Assembly (NCBI GenBank): GCA_003290165.1
Contig: QNQO01000197.1
Coordinates: 638,501 to 702,500 of the forward strand
Length of the DNA stretch: 64,000 nucleotides
DNA from: Berberis thunbergii
Taxonomy: Eukaryota > Streptophyta > Magnoliopsida > Ranunculales > Berberidaceae
Direction: 5' to 3'
In this document: piece by piece, positions 12,649-24,700 of the stretch
How the letters are laid out: every line of letters starts with the position of its first letter
Numbering within the stretch: position 1 is the first letter of the stretch
The notes under the pieces: model-generated
The model's database searches: none
What the model was told of the DNA's origin: nothing
Seen by the model: the letters and a program-made list of their open reading frames with translations, nothing else
Program-made: the position numbers and the translations under genes

Positions 12649-13842
12649 TCAAGCATCCCTTGTTAGTTCAAAAATATAGGCATCAAGAATAGCTGATCTT
12701 TCCTTAAACATTGTCTCAAGAATCTTCTTCCACATCCCCATTCTCGGAACAAATCCTTGGCGCAACATCTTCTTAAGAACCCAATCCACGTCTTCAAGCA
12801 ACTTCTCATTGCATAAACCATGAACCATTAACTTATATGATACAAAACTTGGTAACACTCCCATAGAAATCATCCTATCCATGAAAAACCTGGCCTCCAC
12901 AACCTTCTTACAATCGAGTAAACCCGTCAAAACGGCCTGATACGAACCCGGATTCGGATCACATCCCTTGGACTTCATCCTCTCCAAAAGCTCCACTCCC
13001 TCACTCACTCTCCCTTGTTTAGAAAGCCCCGAAATCAACGTATTGAATGTAATTGTATCCAGATCACAACCTTCCCTTTCCATTTTCTCACACAGCTTAA
13101 ATGCTTCATCTACTCTACCATGCTTGCACAAATAATACATTATCGTCGAATAAGTCCTAACATTTGGTTCGCAACTTAGTTTAGGAAATTCATTGAGCAA
13201 TTGATAGGCAGCATCAAATTTCTCACATTCACATAAACCTTTGATAAGAATGTTAAGACAACACGTATCAATCTCCAATCCTAAACGACTAGCACCCAAA
13301 TACACTTCATGAATTATATCAAATTGTTTCACTGAAACAAGCATATTCAGTACATAATTGAAGGTCCTTATTGTAGGCCAACAATTGTACTCCGGCATGC
13401 CAAAAAGGGTCTGAATTGCTCGATCAATATGACCTACATTACCATATGCTTTAATTACCAAATAGAAGAACTCATCCGAGAGCACACAATTTCTTTCAGT
13501 TTTAACCCTCACCATAATGTCATGAATAGCATCAAACTTCTTTCCTCGCGAGAGTTTCTGAATTATGAGCGTATATAGCGCCTTGGTTGGCTTATAATCC
13601 TTCCGCTTGGAAAACTTCTCAAACATATGGAGCACGCAATCAAGATCCCTTACCGGCTCGAAAATCTCCACAACCTCATTGGGTGCCAGCCAATCCTTAT
13701 GATTCAAACGTTCCAGTGGGCTAGTACAGGACACTCTGCAATATGACCTTGCTGAAATTTCTCGATTAAACAAGAATAACCGAGGCAACATTTGGTGCAT
13801 TTTCTTGGCATGAGCAACCAAATGAAGCATCAATGTCACCAT
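12649..13842 (-). CDS. pentatricopeptide repeat protein, P class, probably mitochondrial
   Basis: Intronless CDS of 397 codons. The frame extends 14 codons further upstream (to 13,884). That extension crosses a likely 5' UTR splice acceptor (TTTTTTTGGTAG at about 13,878), so the ATG at 13,842 is preferred. The first ~45 residues are rich in Arg, Lys, Leu, Ser and Met, as in a mitochondrial presequence. From about residue 120 there are some seven 35-residue PPR helical pairs. The clearest are TFNYVLNMLV, CLNILIKGLCECEKFDAAYQ, TYSTIMYYLCKHGRVDEAFK, TFNTLISGLSKQGRVSEGVE and SYKLMVHGLC. No PLS, E or DYW domains are present. The conserved block LNHKDWLAP...KRKDYKPTKALY closely recalls Arabidopsis At3g14580 (about 405 residues). 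P-class PPR proteins bind organellar RNA for stability, splicing or translation; the target here is unknown. The CDS is complete and undamaged. Confidence 0.9.
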   Translation of the reverse strand: MVTLMLHLVAHAKKMHQMLPRLFLFNREISARSYCRVSCTSPLERLNHKDWLAPNEVVEIFEPVRDLDCVLHMFEKFSKRKDYKPTKALYTLIIQKLSRGKKFDAIHDIMVRVKTERNCVLSDEFFYLVIKAYGNVGHIDRAIQTLFGMPEYNCWPTIRTFNYVLNMLVSVKQFDIIHEVYLGASRLGLEIDTCCLNILIKGLCECEKFDAAYQLLNEFPKLSCEPNVRTYSTIMYYLCKHGRVDEAFKLCEKMEREGCDLDTITFNTLISGLSKQGRVSEGVELLERMKSKGCDPNPGSYQAVLTGLLDCKKVVEARFFMDRMISMGVLPSFVSYKLMVHGLCNEKLLEDVDWVLKKMLRQGFVPRMGMWKKILETMFKERSAILDAYIFELTRDA

Positions 13843-13877
13843 CTTGGCCAAAGAAAATCCAACTAATGATCTGCAAT

Positions 13878-14350
13878 CTACCAAAAAAACAGAAATTACA
13901 TCTATAGTTATAATTATTCTAAGTAGTAAGTGTCATTTAGATTCAGACTTGAACAAATCATCTGCAATTCTCTTGATATTGAACGTTCTTGGATACTTGG
14001 CCACTTAATTGGTACGAACATTACGCAATAAATAATGATATTTTTAGTAACAATTGATCAATATTTTAAAGAAATGATCAAACTTTTCCCACTTTGAACG
14101 AAAAGGGTTCATTTAGGGATACGTACAAACCCTAATTAGCATAAAGTTAGGATCTTGGAGAAGCCAATGAGCGATTACAATGAAAGCAGGGAATGAGAGG
14201 GAGTACCTGTAACGGTAACAGAGAATCTGCAATCGCTGATCGATTTCCCAAACTGGTTTGGACTTTAAAGACGACGAGCAAGGCGAAGACCGTTACCGTG
14301 AGTAGGGTTTTAGGGAGGGGAGATGTTATTTCCTTCCGAGGATCCAAAGG
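13878..14350 (-). promoter_or_regulatory. 5' UTR exon and 5' UTR intron of the PPR gene
   Basis: Upstream of the PPR CDS on the minus strand, a non-coding exon (about 14,350-14,207) ends at TTACAG|GTACTC. The inferred intron (14,206-13,878) ends at TTTTTTTGGTAG. An alternative acceptor, ATTGCAG, lies 7 bp downstream. The exon contains AAAACCCTACTCAC, an element common near plant housekeeping start sites. The small ORFs here on either strand are not credible. Splice positions are inferred from consensus only. Confidence 0.45.
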
Positions 14351-14464
14351 CAGCGACTACTTGGCACCGCAACTTTCTCTCATTCACATCATTCATCTAA
14401 TTTTTTCTTTTTCACACTATGCATTTTTCCTTTTCACACCATAGTTCTCTTCCACACTACCCAT

Positions 14465-15167
14465 TAGGGGTGGGCATCCCATCCCACGATCTTAATCTCT
14501 TCCCGTCCCAATTTTTTTCGGGTTCTATTGGAATTGATCAATCACATCCTGATTCCATCCCGTCCCTATTTAGTAGGATGAGATTGAGATGAAGATTTTC
14601 AATCACGCTCATCTCGTCTCGCCCCGAACCGAGATATTTTAATATTTAGTATGAGTTATGTCATATGAAACTATTTATTGACATGATTATTTTATTTGTT
14701 GTTTTATTTATTGACATGCAAGTTTCCATGTGACTCGCCTAAATAATGAATCTAACTCAAATTCTCTCATTTTTTTCCACTTCCTAACTCTTAACAACAA
14801 TAATGTTTGTTCCTCGTAGTTTTTAAATGACAAACCTATTAATCATTTTCGTTAACAATGCACAAAAAAATGACTATCTTCAATAGAAGTTCTGAAAAAA
14901 TGAGTAAAAGCTAATGAAATGGGAAAATAGTACTCAATGGCTTAAAGTTATATGGTTGTTCTTATAGTTGTGTATTTGGTAAATCCAAAATTTTCAATCT
15001 TGCATGTTAAATTTTCAATCCAAAATTTAATACATGCTCATCTCATCCTGTCCCGAACCCATTTGGGATGGGACGAGGTCGGGATGAGGTTTATCCCGTC
15101 TCGTCCTAATCTCAAACAAACGTGATGGAATAAGGATGAGGTTCATCCCGTCACGTGCCTACCCCTA
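14465..15167. mobile_element. hAT-like non-autonomous element B (8-bp TSD)
   Basis: The ends are TAGGGGTGGGCATCCC and ACGTGCCTACCCCTA. They are flanked by a perfect 8-bp duplication, CTACCCAT (14,457-14,464 and 15,168-15,175). Subterminal blocks of CCCGTCCC/GGGATGAGG and TCATCTCGTCTCG sit in inverted positions at the two ends. No coding capacity. It shares its TIR with elements A and C but has a different subterminal motif. Confidence 0.88.
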
Positions 15168-15175
15168 CTACCCAT

Positions 15176-15637
15176 AAAAGGAAAAACCTAAATCTTCATC
15201 CCCTCTCAAATTCAAAATGATTGAAAGCTCTATTTCCCCTCCCAACTTCTTTTTCTCTTCTTTGATTATTCATCTTCTTATATGATCTTATTCTTCTTCT
15301 CTGCATCTTCTTCTTTCATTTCTCTTCTTATCTTCCCTCCCCATCCGGGGCACCTCCAAAGCATCCCTCGTATATGCTCTCCATTATCTCAAATTGAAAT
15401 TGAAAACGAAGTCGAAGAAGAGGAAGAGTTGGAGCCTTTACAAGATCTCGACCTCGATTCCGTCCTCGCTCATCATCTTCTTCTTCTTTTTCTTTTTCCC
15501 CTTGCACTTTATGTTTTTTTTTCTCACCAACAAGATATATTTTGTCGAAAAAAATTAAAAATGTTCTAATTTTATTGAGGAATTTTATCTCTTTGGTAAA
15601 TGGACATTAGTACCAACAAAATTCCTTTTGTTACTAA
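15176..15637. other. intergenic, TC-rich
   Basis: Pyrimidine-rich DNA with a 95-codon frame (15,282-15,569). Its product is a hydrophobic Ser/Phe/Leu stretch around an acidic patch. Nothing supports it as a gene. Confidence 0.4.
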
Positions 15638-16407
15638 GGCTCCGTTTGGTACATTGTAAGATGATGCATTTCGCAAATTGATGCATATGCATTAGTTTGC
15701 ATTGTGTTAGTTTGTAATGCATTACTTTACAGACGTTTGGTATTAAATAAAGAAAATTAATGCAAATCAGACAAATGATTGTAGATGGTGTTGATGATGG
15801 TAGTAGTTGTAATTGTGGCATGATCATCGTGGATGTGATTGTGATTGTGTTGATGGTGATTGCGAATGTGTATAATGATGGTGGTGGTTGTTAAAATGGT
15901 GGTGGTTGTGTCGCGGGTTGTGGTGGAGGTGATGGTGGTGGTGGTGACAATGATGGTTAGTGGCTATGGTGGTTGTGGCGGTGGTAGTGGTGGAGGTGGC
16001 GGCGACGACGATGATTATGCTATGGTAGTGGTAGTGATGGAGGTGGCTGCGGTGATAATTATGTTATGGTAGTGGTAGTAGTAGTGGAGGTGGTGGCGGT
16101 GGTGGTAGTGGCGTGGTGGTGGTGGTTGTGATGGTTATGGTATGGTGGTTGTGGTAGTGACAACAATGATAGTTGTGAAAGTGATGATTGTTGGGGTGTT
16201 TATGAAGGAATTGAAAATACTCGAGGAGATGATGAGAGTTTTGCAAAGTAATGCTAGAGATTTTGTCCCGCAAAGTTTTATAACTAGGAGATGCAATGGT
16301 CTTGAATTCCAATAACCGTTTTCTGTAAAGCTAACCAAGCACCAAATTTATGTAATCGCCGTAAACATTTGCATTATGCATTATTTTACCACGTACCAAG
16401 CGGAGCC
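15638..16407. mobile_element. Tourist-like (PIF/Harbinger) MITE with trinucleotide core
   Basis: The inverted ends are GGCTCCGTTTGGTAC and GTACCAAGCGGAGCC. They are flanked by TAA on both sides (15,635-15,637 and 16,408-16,410), the three-base target typical of PIF/Harbinger elements. Inner subterminal blocks TGATGCATTTCGCAAA and TTTGCATTATGCATTA also pair. The core (about 15,780-16,170) is a degenerate GGT/GAT/GTG array. It produces spurious Val/Gly/Met and His/Thr/Pro reading frames. No transposase. Confidence 0.85.
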
Positions 16408-16410
16408 TAA

Positions 16411-17604
16411 ATGTAACATTTCTTGTAGTAATATGGGAGCACATAGGATTGCCTACATGTATTAACTATTGATTGGATACAATTTTTAGCTATGTTAGCA
16501 ATTATGATGCAGTGGATACATATAGGGCTCCATACAAGTAGTTATCAATTTTATTCCATATAAGAAGCATTAGCCTCAAGTATGTCGTCAATTCAAGTAC
16601 TTAAAATTAGGAAGTTACTAGAACTTAATCGAACAATCGATTATTAAATATATTAAAGCCTTATTAATTGTTCAATTATACATTTTACAATCTATGTTCA
16701 AGATAAAGCCACCATAGTTTATTAAACCTGTGGGGATGCCAAGTGGGGATGACAAGAAAACAAAGAATTATGGGTGATGATGAACTACCAAATGATCAGT
16801 GACACAAGTGTCAATGGAAAGGCATATCTCAAAGACATGCAATGGAGCTCCTCGAGGAATGAAAAAAAATATATATGTAAGTACACAAGCAAGCAACACG
16901 ACTCCTTGTTAAGTCCTCTCAAACTCAAACTCAAACTCAATGTACACCTCAACCTACACAAAGCACTCAATCATTACAACTACAACGACTTGGGAGACAA
17001 GGTTTAGCTTCACCATAAAATAGAGTTCCAATGCATAGTAGGTTATGGGAAGTGAATGTTAGGCATATGGTTAGTTTGAATTTGATAAAATTGGACTTGT
17101 AAATGAACAAAATTGAAACAATGCGATAGTAGACGATAAAACTGATAAACGAAAAAAAAATGATAAACGAAATAAAATCTTTATTCAATCAACACAACCT
17201 AATTACAATGAACAACATACACTCTTATTTATAACTAACCTAACTTCTCTAACAATAAACAAAACCTAAATTTAATAGGAAATTAATGTACTACTTGGGT
17301 TGTTGCGAAAGAGGTCCTATTACAATATAACTAATAATATTTAGTTATATTATTTATGAAAGAAATCCAATTACATCAGAGTTGGACCCATCCTACAAGT
17401 GAGAATGTGTGATATACATGTAGGGGTTTCATATTATGTAGTTGCATACTTGCCTCAATATCATTTTTGGTGGGCCTAAAAAGCTACAACTTATAGTTTT
17501 TGTTTACCTTGCAAACTTGTGGATCTAGTTTTGTAATTAACAAGTTGTTGAACATGTATTTATTGACAAGTAAGTGAAACTACATGGTGTCATGTAGTAT
17601 TTTT
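16411..17604. other. intergenic, no supported gene
   Basis: AT-rich. Short frames at 16,774-17,188 contain a small CTCAAA direct repeat (16,917-16,938) and have no recognisable similarity. Nothing else found. Confidence 0.4.
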
Positions 17605-18329
17605 CAGTGTTCTAAAAATTGCTAGGCGGCGGGCAGGTGCCTAGCGCCCAGGGGTCTAGGCGGTCTTAGGTTTTGTATTATAACTTTAATAATTTACAAA
17701 AGTTAAGCATAATACCTTATCAGCTACATCCAATTTAATGCCAATATACATATGCAAAATTTAAAAACATGAAAAATTAACAATCAGAAACAAAATTTAT
17801 TAAAACTCAAATGACTGAAGTTGGTCATGATGGGTACTTTATATAAATTTGAATTTGTGTACACTTTTATTTTTCTTCAAATTGCATGAATAACCTCAGT
17901 TATGTTTGATAAAATCTACATCAGTAAAATTGGTACCGGCAGATCCTTTGAGAATTCCATTAAGTAATCATCATTTGCTACATTTAGACATATACTGAAT
18001 AAAAAATAATTAAATAGTTTATTTCTAAAAAATAGGAAAGAAAAATAAAATAAGAACACAATCAACCTTATTAAAAAATAAAAAAAATAATAAATAAAAA
18101 AAATCGCCCCGACCCCTAGAGTCCGCCTAGACTGCCCAGACCCCGCCTAGATCCCGCCCAGACCCGCCTAGAGTCTGCCTAGGCCGCCTAGACCAGCCTA
18201 GGCCACCCAAACCCCACCTAGATCCCGCTCAGACTGCTCGCCTAGCCATTAATCTGGGCGGTTTTCCACCTTCTAGCTAGTGCCTAGGCGCCGCCTAGAC
18301 GACCGCCTAGGCCGATTTTTAGAACACTA
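17605..18329. mobile_element. hAT-like MITE of the CAGTGTTCTAAAAAT family
   Basis: The inverted ends are CAGTGTTCTAAAAATTG and GATTTTTAGAACACTA. They are flanked by GTATTTTT and GTATTTTG (7 of 8 bases identical), an 8-bp hAT-type duplication. Subterminal zones are dense in GCCTAGGCG-type palindromic motifs: CTAGGCGG on the left and a long run of CGCCTAGA/GCCTAGGC units on the right (18,105-18,312). No ORF. MITEs with these ends are widespread in plants. Confidence 0.85.
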
Positions 18330-19897
18330 GTATTTTGTCTGAAATTTCATTTAAAGTTGCTCTTTTTACTTGCATTTGAAATTCCCCCTACTAGTTGTAT
18401 TTAGTTTTGAAATAACCCCTAGTTGCAGTTCAAGTGGTGGTGCAACTCACTTGTAAGTTAGATGAGAGTTGAAATGGAATTCCCATATTAGATCCATCTC
18501 GATGATGGATCTTGGATCTTTAAGTGGAGTTGACAATCATTGGTTTCAATATTTTTGGCAAGGACATTTTTGGAGATACAAAAATGCAGTCCCAACATAT
18601 GCCCAAATTATGTCCAATTGGGGGGTTAATCTAATTTAGAAATACATAAGAGGAGGGGGCATGTCAAAAACTCGAAACCATTGGGGTGGTGTCTAATAAG
18701 TCCTTCTTTAAAAAAATGAAAATGTAAACTTTGAATGTGAGAGTAAAGTTTTCTATCTGTGAATGTAATGTTTTATGTGTGTTTTGGTCATTATAGACAT
18801 TTGGAGTTATGAGCGAGGATCATCTTCTTAACCAAATTACTTTTTGTTAAAAGTAGAAACTTGCATCTGAGAAAAATGAAAAGGTAAATGTTCAATGAAG
18901 GCTCTTCTTAGATATTAAGTTGGAGTAGGGAAATGTTTCATGAAGTTTAAAGCTTGGTTGTAAATTTGCAATAATGGGTGCTTCAAAGCGACAAGATTCA
19001 AGAAGAAATCGAAGGAAACAGAGAGAGAGATAAAACGATTTCGTTTGTTGGCCATGGAGCTTTTTCGCTCAGTATATATATAATTTTGTGAACCTATTGT
19101 GTGACGTCACAAATAAAAAAGGGAAAACCATCTTTATTTTTCCTATCCGCTTTCCTTCTATCCCTTTGTATGATTCATTCTCTCCATAGCAATAGTGTTG
19201 GAGTATTAAACCCACTCCAGTTATCCATGGGCCTAAATTTCTCATGTACTTATTCACGGTAGTACCATGTGAATTTACGGTGTAATTGTACGATTAGTAC
19301 CCACCGATATAGTTATAATCTCATGACTCCACTCTCGCTTTCGCTTGATATATGATTGGATTCAACTTCTCTACAAGTTTGAGCTTTTAGAGAGTTGGCA
19401 ATTTATCAAATATCAATGACAACACAACAATAATAACAACTATGACATCGACAACACCCAACGACGGTAACAACAAATCTCTCCGACCAACTTCTCTCTT
19501 CATTTTTGCAAAATAAAAAAAATAAAAAAGGGTTTCTACAATTCTGCAAGATAGGAACCCACTCTATAGCTGACATACTTGCAAGATTGGATTCTTATAA
19601 AGTATAATTCAGAAAACTTGTTTTTTCTAATTTTTTCAATCTCCTAGCCATTCTTGCGAAATCGAAACCTAATTTCGCAGCCTAGGCTGCGAATTGGTGT
19701 TCACTAATCTGTTTTGGTGTTTGCTATGGTGGTTGGGTGTTCAAGGTTGGTAGATGGTCTGGTTGAGTTGGGAGATGGTGGTTGAGCAGTGTATGGTTGT
19801 TGAAAAAGATGAGAGAAGAGGAAGAGGAAGAGAAAGAGAAAGAAAGGTGGTGATGTCCCTTTGATGTGTCAGACAGAAAGGTTATGGTGTCCGTTTT
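18330..19897. other. intergenic, no supported gene
   Basis: No gene seen. Low-complexity purine-rich tracts occur near 19,020 and 19,810. Short frames have no recognisable content. Confidence 0.4.
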
Positions 19898-20143
19898 TCC
19901 ATAGGGAAATTCTAAATGTCGAGGGAAAGAGCGAGGAAATGGAGGTGGCGGGGGGTAAACCGTTCACCCCCTCGAGATGTTTTTGGCGCGCGCATCTCGA
20001 GGGGGGTGAACGGTTCACCCCCTCGAGATGTTTTTGGCGCGCGCATCTCGAGGGGGGTGAACGGTTCACCCCCGCCACCTCCTTTTCCTCGCTGGTTTCC
20101 TCGCCCTTTCCCTCGACACATAGAATCACTCTTTTCCATATGG
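19898..20143. mobile_element. foldback element, copy 2, with an internal 51-bp tandem duplication
   Basis: A near-perfect inverted repeat. The outer arms are CCATAGGGAAATTCTAAATG and its partner near CATAGAATCACTCTTTTCCA, and GTCGAGGGAAAG pairs with CTTTCCCTCGAC. The inner palindrome (GTTCACCCCCTCGAGATG, then TTTTTGGCGCGCG, then CATCTCGAGGGGGGTGAAC) is present twice in tandem, at 19,962-20,012 and 20,013-20,063. It shares the order GAGGTGGCGGGG, ACCGTTCACC, CTCGAGATG with the element at 1,446. All four overlapping ORFs are palindrome artefacts. Confidence 0.65.
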
Positions 20144-21637
20144 TGATGTCAAAAATTGCCACGTTTTTCCATATGGGTGTGAGGTAAAAGGACATTGAAG
20201 GTGAAAATAGCAACTCCCTTTAAAGAGACCGTTTCAGTGGAGGGCCTCGACACCAATGGCCCAAATTTGGCTTAATGACCCGACCAGAACTAAACCCAAC
20301 CAATTTTGGCCTGACCTACCAGAACACTACCCGCCCTATATCGAACCCGAACCGGCCCAGCCTATGACAGTTTACGGTTTATTACTTTATTACAACCATG
20401 GTTCTACTTCGATCTCACAGGGTTAAAATGCGTTACATAACGAAACAAAAACGATGATCAACGAGCTTGCAATGAACTGGACTTGCTCATACATTGTACT
20501 AACTGTAGTCGGTGATCATCAATGAAACTGTTCTTAGTTGAGACAACTGGAGCTAACTGGGTAAATGTCCATACCCGAAGCAAAGACAAAGCACTTGAAC
20601 AAAATCAAAATCTTCATTTTTTATCTGGACTCATTTGCTGCTGCATGGTATTCTTGTGGTGTCCATGGAACGGCTAGTAACAAATTTTGTTTACAATCCA
20701 GATTCCAATTTCCTGAAAAACTTTCATTAACTTCAATTTTGAGCCGGTTGTGGGGTACTGACCGTGTGAGTGATGGGTGATCATCACAGCTAGCTTTGGT
20801 GTATATGATGTAATAAGCTCACGTGTATGCGACAATGCTTTGAGTAGTTCTGTGACGTCGAATACATATCTGGTTACTGCAAATACACAAAACCAAAAAC
20901 AGAAAATTGATCCTGTTGTTTGGCAGTCATCAAAATTTTAGTAACTATATAAATTTTTGTTTACTTGTTCAGTAAATCTACTGATCGATCCACAGAAATG
21001 ATCCTGTTGTTTGGATGCTCATTGCATTATACTGAAAAAGTTTTACTTGTCTGCAATATCCACATGAAAGAAAGGAGTCTTCACTGTGCTTCAGCTTTTC
21101 ATGCATTTTTCAGAAAACAAGAAAAGCAAAATTATCTGAATTAACAAAGCTCTGATTATTGTTTTATTTTGAATTCTCAAGAAGACTGGATGGGAGAGGG
21201 AGAAAAAATGTTGAAAATTTTATGAGACTTTTAAGCAGGCGATGGGTGCTTTCCATGGAAACGACTTATTTCAATGAAACTATGCTCACTCCTGTGGAGT
21301 TTAATATATATTGAATTTAGAAGCAACTCTCACAATTTGTGGAATTGCTTTGTTAATACTTGTAACTAGCAGCAATATAGTTTCTTATCAAAGTCCAGAA
21401 CAGCAATAATTTTTTTTTACAAAGTCATATTAGTTGGATGAACTAACAAAAGATGAAGAAAATCGGAATCTGTCATTCATTTATTTATATAATAATACAA
21501 TGACTTATTTGGGAAACATTATAAAGACAGCGGCAACATCAGAAGGGGTGAAAAACTAAACAAAATAAAACAAGAGCACCAAAACCGACTCATGGCCAAC
21601 ACTAAAACAATTCCTCTCCTTCTTTCCCTGGCTAAGG
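20144..21637. other. intergenic, downstream of the CSLA gene
   Basis: No supported gene. A run of CCCGACC/GAACCCGAACCGGCCC at 20,275-20,360 looks like a decayed end of the TAGGGNTGGGC element family. A G-box core, CACGTG, lies at about 20,820. Confidence 0.35.
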
Positions 21638-21691
21638 TCCATCAGAAATCCAATATAAATGTTATCCATCAGAAATCCAATATAAATGTTA
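21638..21691. repeat. 27-bp tandem duplication in the CSLA 3' flank
   Basis: Two exact adjacent 27-bp copies (21,638-21,664 and 21,665-21,691), beginning TCCATCAGAAATCC and ending ATAAATGTTA. They lie 65-120 bp downstream of the CSLA stop codon, so probably in its 3' UTR. Confidence 0.85.
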
Positions 21692-21754
21692 CTCATATTC
21701 TAACACGCGGATACCAAACCCGCTGCGCGGTTGTTTGTCTCCAGATCCAACACG

Positions 21755-24700
21755 TCATACTCCTATATATCCAACTCCCATGATGAAAAAGGCCGAAGCT
21801 TGCAAGAACAAGTAAATGTAGAAGTGATCATTGCAGAATAAAACATCATAAATTGCTGTGTAAAGCAGGAACACCCCCATTGACAGCTCTAGGGGATGGA
21901 TCCTGTCACAAAAAGCAAACGATCATTAGGACTTTCATATGTGCAATGCAATTTTTGTGAAATACAATGAATTAGCACGTTCAGTGAACCTTTCTCCAAG
22001 GCGAAACTTTGATGCGTGTCGACCATCAGGGCTACAGAATCCACATCCAAGGCACATCAGGCACCGCCTTCTCCACGATGACCTGGTAGGTCTTGGTGGT
22101 TTTGCAGCGCTTCCAGATTTCTCAGTGACCACCCACTCATTCACACGGTTGGCCTCCAGGAGTCCGATAATTGATGCCTTGGTGCGATGAAGAGACATGA
22201 CATTCTCAAACAAAATCCAGAAGACTACAAGATGAAGAGACCTGTGAAAAACAAACTAGAACTCAGTGACATGCTCATCAAGGCCTAATTTTAACCAAGT
22301 ATGCCATAGTGAATCATACCTTGGAGTTGAAATAGCGTTCAGAGTGGTAATAATGGCTGGTATATATATAGCAATGACTTTAGGGAGAGCAACTTGTGGA
22401 ACCAACACATGAAGAGGGATAAAGATACAGTAAAAGAAGAAGGTGACCCAGTGCGCGATTATCTTTCTTACTAAGAAGAAAGAGTAGATGACATGGATCT
22501 TCTTCCAGATAGAGACTTTCTGCACAAGTATGAGTATGTAACTACAATAGCAATAATAAATAAATATATAAATTTAAGATTTCCTTGTACTAATATTTTT
22601 TAAGATTGTTAGTGGCTTACAATTCTATCTCTGTCTCATGCATGCAATAATCACATCTAACTTTCCAGATTGTTTGTACCTCGCAGAACAATATTTCCTT
22701 AAACATCTTCTTCAAAAGATTGGCAGGGCCACAGGACCACCGATGCTGTTGAAAACGATAGGCCTTGAAGGAGCTGGGGAGTTCATTTTTCACCTGATAA
22801 TGGGAGGGGTTAATAGAAGACAAATAATTAAGAAAAATGTTTTTTACCAGCAAGTTCAAAAAAGAAACTTACATATAAGTCCCCCACAAAGAGAAATTTC
22901 CACCCTTTCAAGCTTGCTCTTACTGCAAGGTCCATATCTTCAACAGTGGTCCTATCTTTCCATCCCCCAGCATCATCAATTGCTTGGATTCTCCAGACAC
23001 CAGCAGTCCCTTGATATATAAATCAAGGTAATGAACTAAGTTATGTTAAGTAAAACACTATTAACATCAAACAAGTGTTAAAATGTGAATTTCGTTGAAA
23101 CTTGAGGAAATTACTGTTTACCATTAAAACCAAAGAATGAACAAGTAGTAGATCCCACTTCTTGTTCTACACTGAAATGATAATCCAACGACATTTCCTG
23201 GAGTCGGGTCATTAGACATTCATCGGCATTCACTGTAGGAAAGAGACTAGTATCAATTTATTAACAATTTTGCCAAATTCAGAAATGTACCCACATAAAT
23301 CATGAGAACTACAGAGTCAAATTTAACATCATTATTGTTGCCCTTTCTAAACAAAGAAAGTTAAAAAAGAGTCCTTACCAAATTTCCACCTAGCCTGAAC
23401 TAACGCAAGCTCTGGATTCTCAAGAAGATATGGGATGCTCCTCAAGAGAAAATCAGGTTCAGGTTGGAAATCCGCATCAAATATTGCAACAAACTCACAA
23501 TCTTGAACATAATCTTTGTGAAGTCCATCACGGAGTGCTCCAGCCTTATAACCATTCCTATTGTTTCTAGTTTCGTATCTGACATCAACGCCTTTATCAA
23601 TCCATTTCTTGCATTCCAGTTGCACCATTTCCTGCATCGAATACAGAAGTTTTATACACATCTCAAATGAAATCTCTACTAAAGTTGTGATTAGAACAAA
23701 TACCCGTAAGGCCGTGTTGGTGGAGTCATCAAGGACCTGGATTATGAGCCGGTCCAATGGCCATTTAAAGCTACATACCGCTGCAATTGAGAGCTTGTAC
23801 ACCTGAAAAAGAATATGAAACAAAAATGGAAAAGTGAGATCAGGCTATCACGATCAGTCTTACCAAATTATCTTTCACTGCATTCAGTTAACACCATTAA
23901 CTCTTGTTTTTGCTAACACTGATTTTGTGATTGGTTTGCATGACTGAAACCAAGAACAAAATAGAAATGAATGATACTTTTGAATCTTCTAGACGAGGAT
24001 GAAGAGATGTTTTCAATATTGAATGTGGCAATTCCAATTCAATGACCAGCTGGTCTATTTTTTTCTTGACTATTTACATGATGATGGTATAATAAAAATT
24101 GCGGGCGATAATCACAACCTTAAATCAAATTCTTGAATAGGATTTATTTGAAATGAATCTCCTAAATTTAAAGATTATGCACGTGAAAATCAGTAGAGAT
24201 CTTCTAAGAAAGCTAAGAGATCAGAAATAACTTTTATTCTCAGAAAGTCTCAAGGAGGAAAGATTTTTTTTTAAACCTTTATGAAAACTTTTACACCATT
24301 TAATTGAAGCTGCCAAGCACAATAAACTTCGTCTTTCATTTCATTATGTTAAAGATGGCAAGATTAAAAATTTTAAATAAAATAGGTGAAAATTTATGAG
24401 AAATTGTCTATGCTGTATAAAAACTGGAGCATGCATGTATGATCGATAACTGTTTATACTTCCTCAATTGTAATAACCTGAAAACATATAGACCAAAGAT
24501 TAGTTGATGGATTGTCATAACAAAGGTAACAAACACGTGATTGATGTATTCTAAGGCCATGGCTAAAGAGGAAATTCATCAATAAGGGCCTAGCTAAAAG
24601 GAGATCTAGACCAACTTAGTTTTAAATGAGGTTTTGTGTGTAAATAAGTTATAACACAAGCGAACAACACAACACACTAAAAAGAAAGGGGAAAAAGGTG

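Noticed and set aside
14147..14444. Opposed frames of 66 and 83 codons
   Set aside because: Best explained as the 5' UTR exon of the PPR gene, with no conserved protein.
15860..16338. Val/Met/Gly-rich and His/Thr/Pro-rich frames
   Set aside because: Artefacts of the GGT/GAT array inside a MITE.
19861..20213. Four overlapping frames of 75-114 codons
   Set aside because: Products of the foldback palindrome; both strands encode near-identical repeats.
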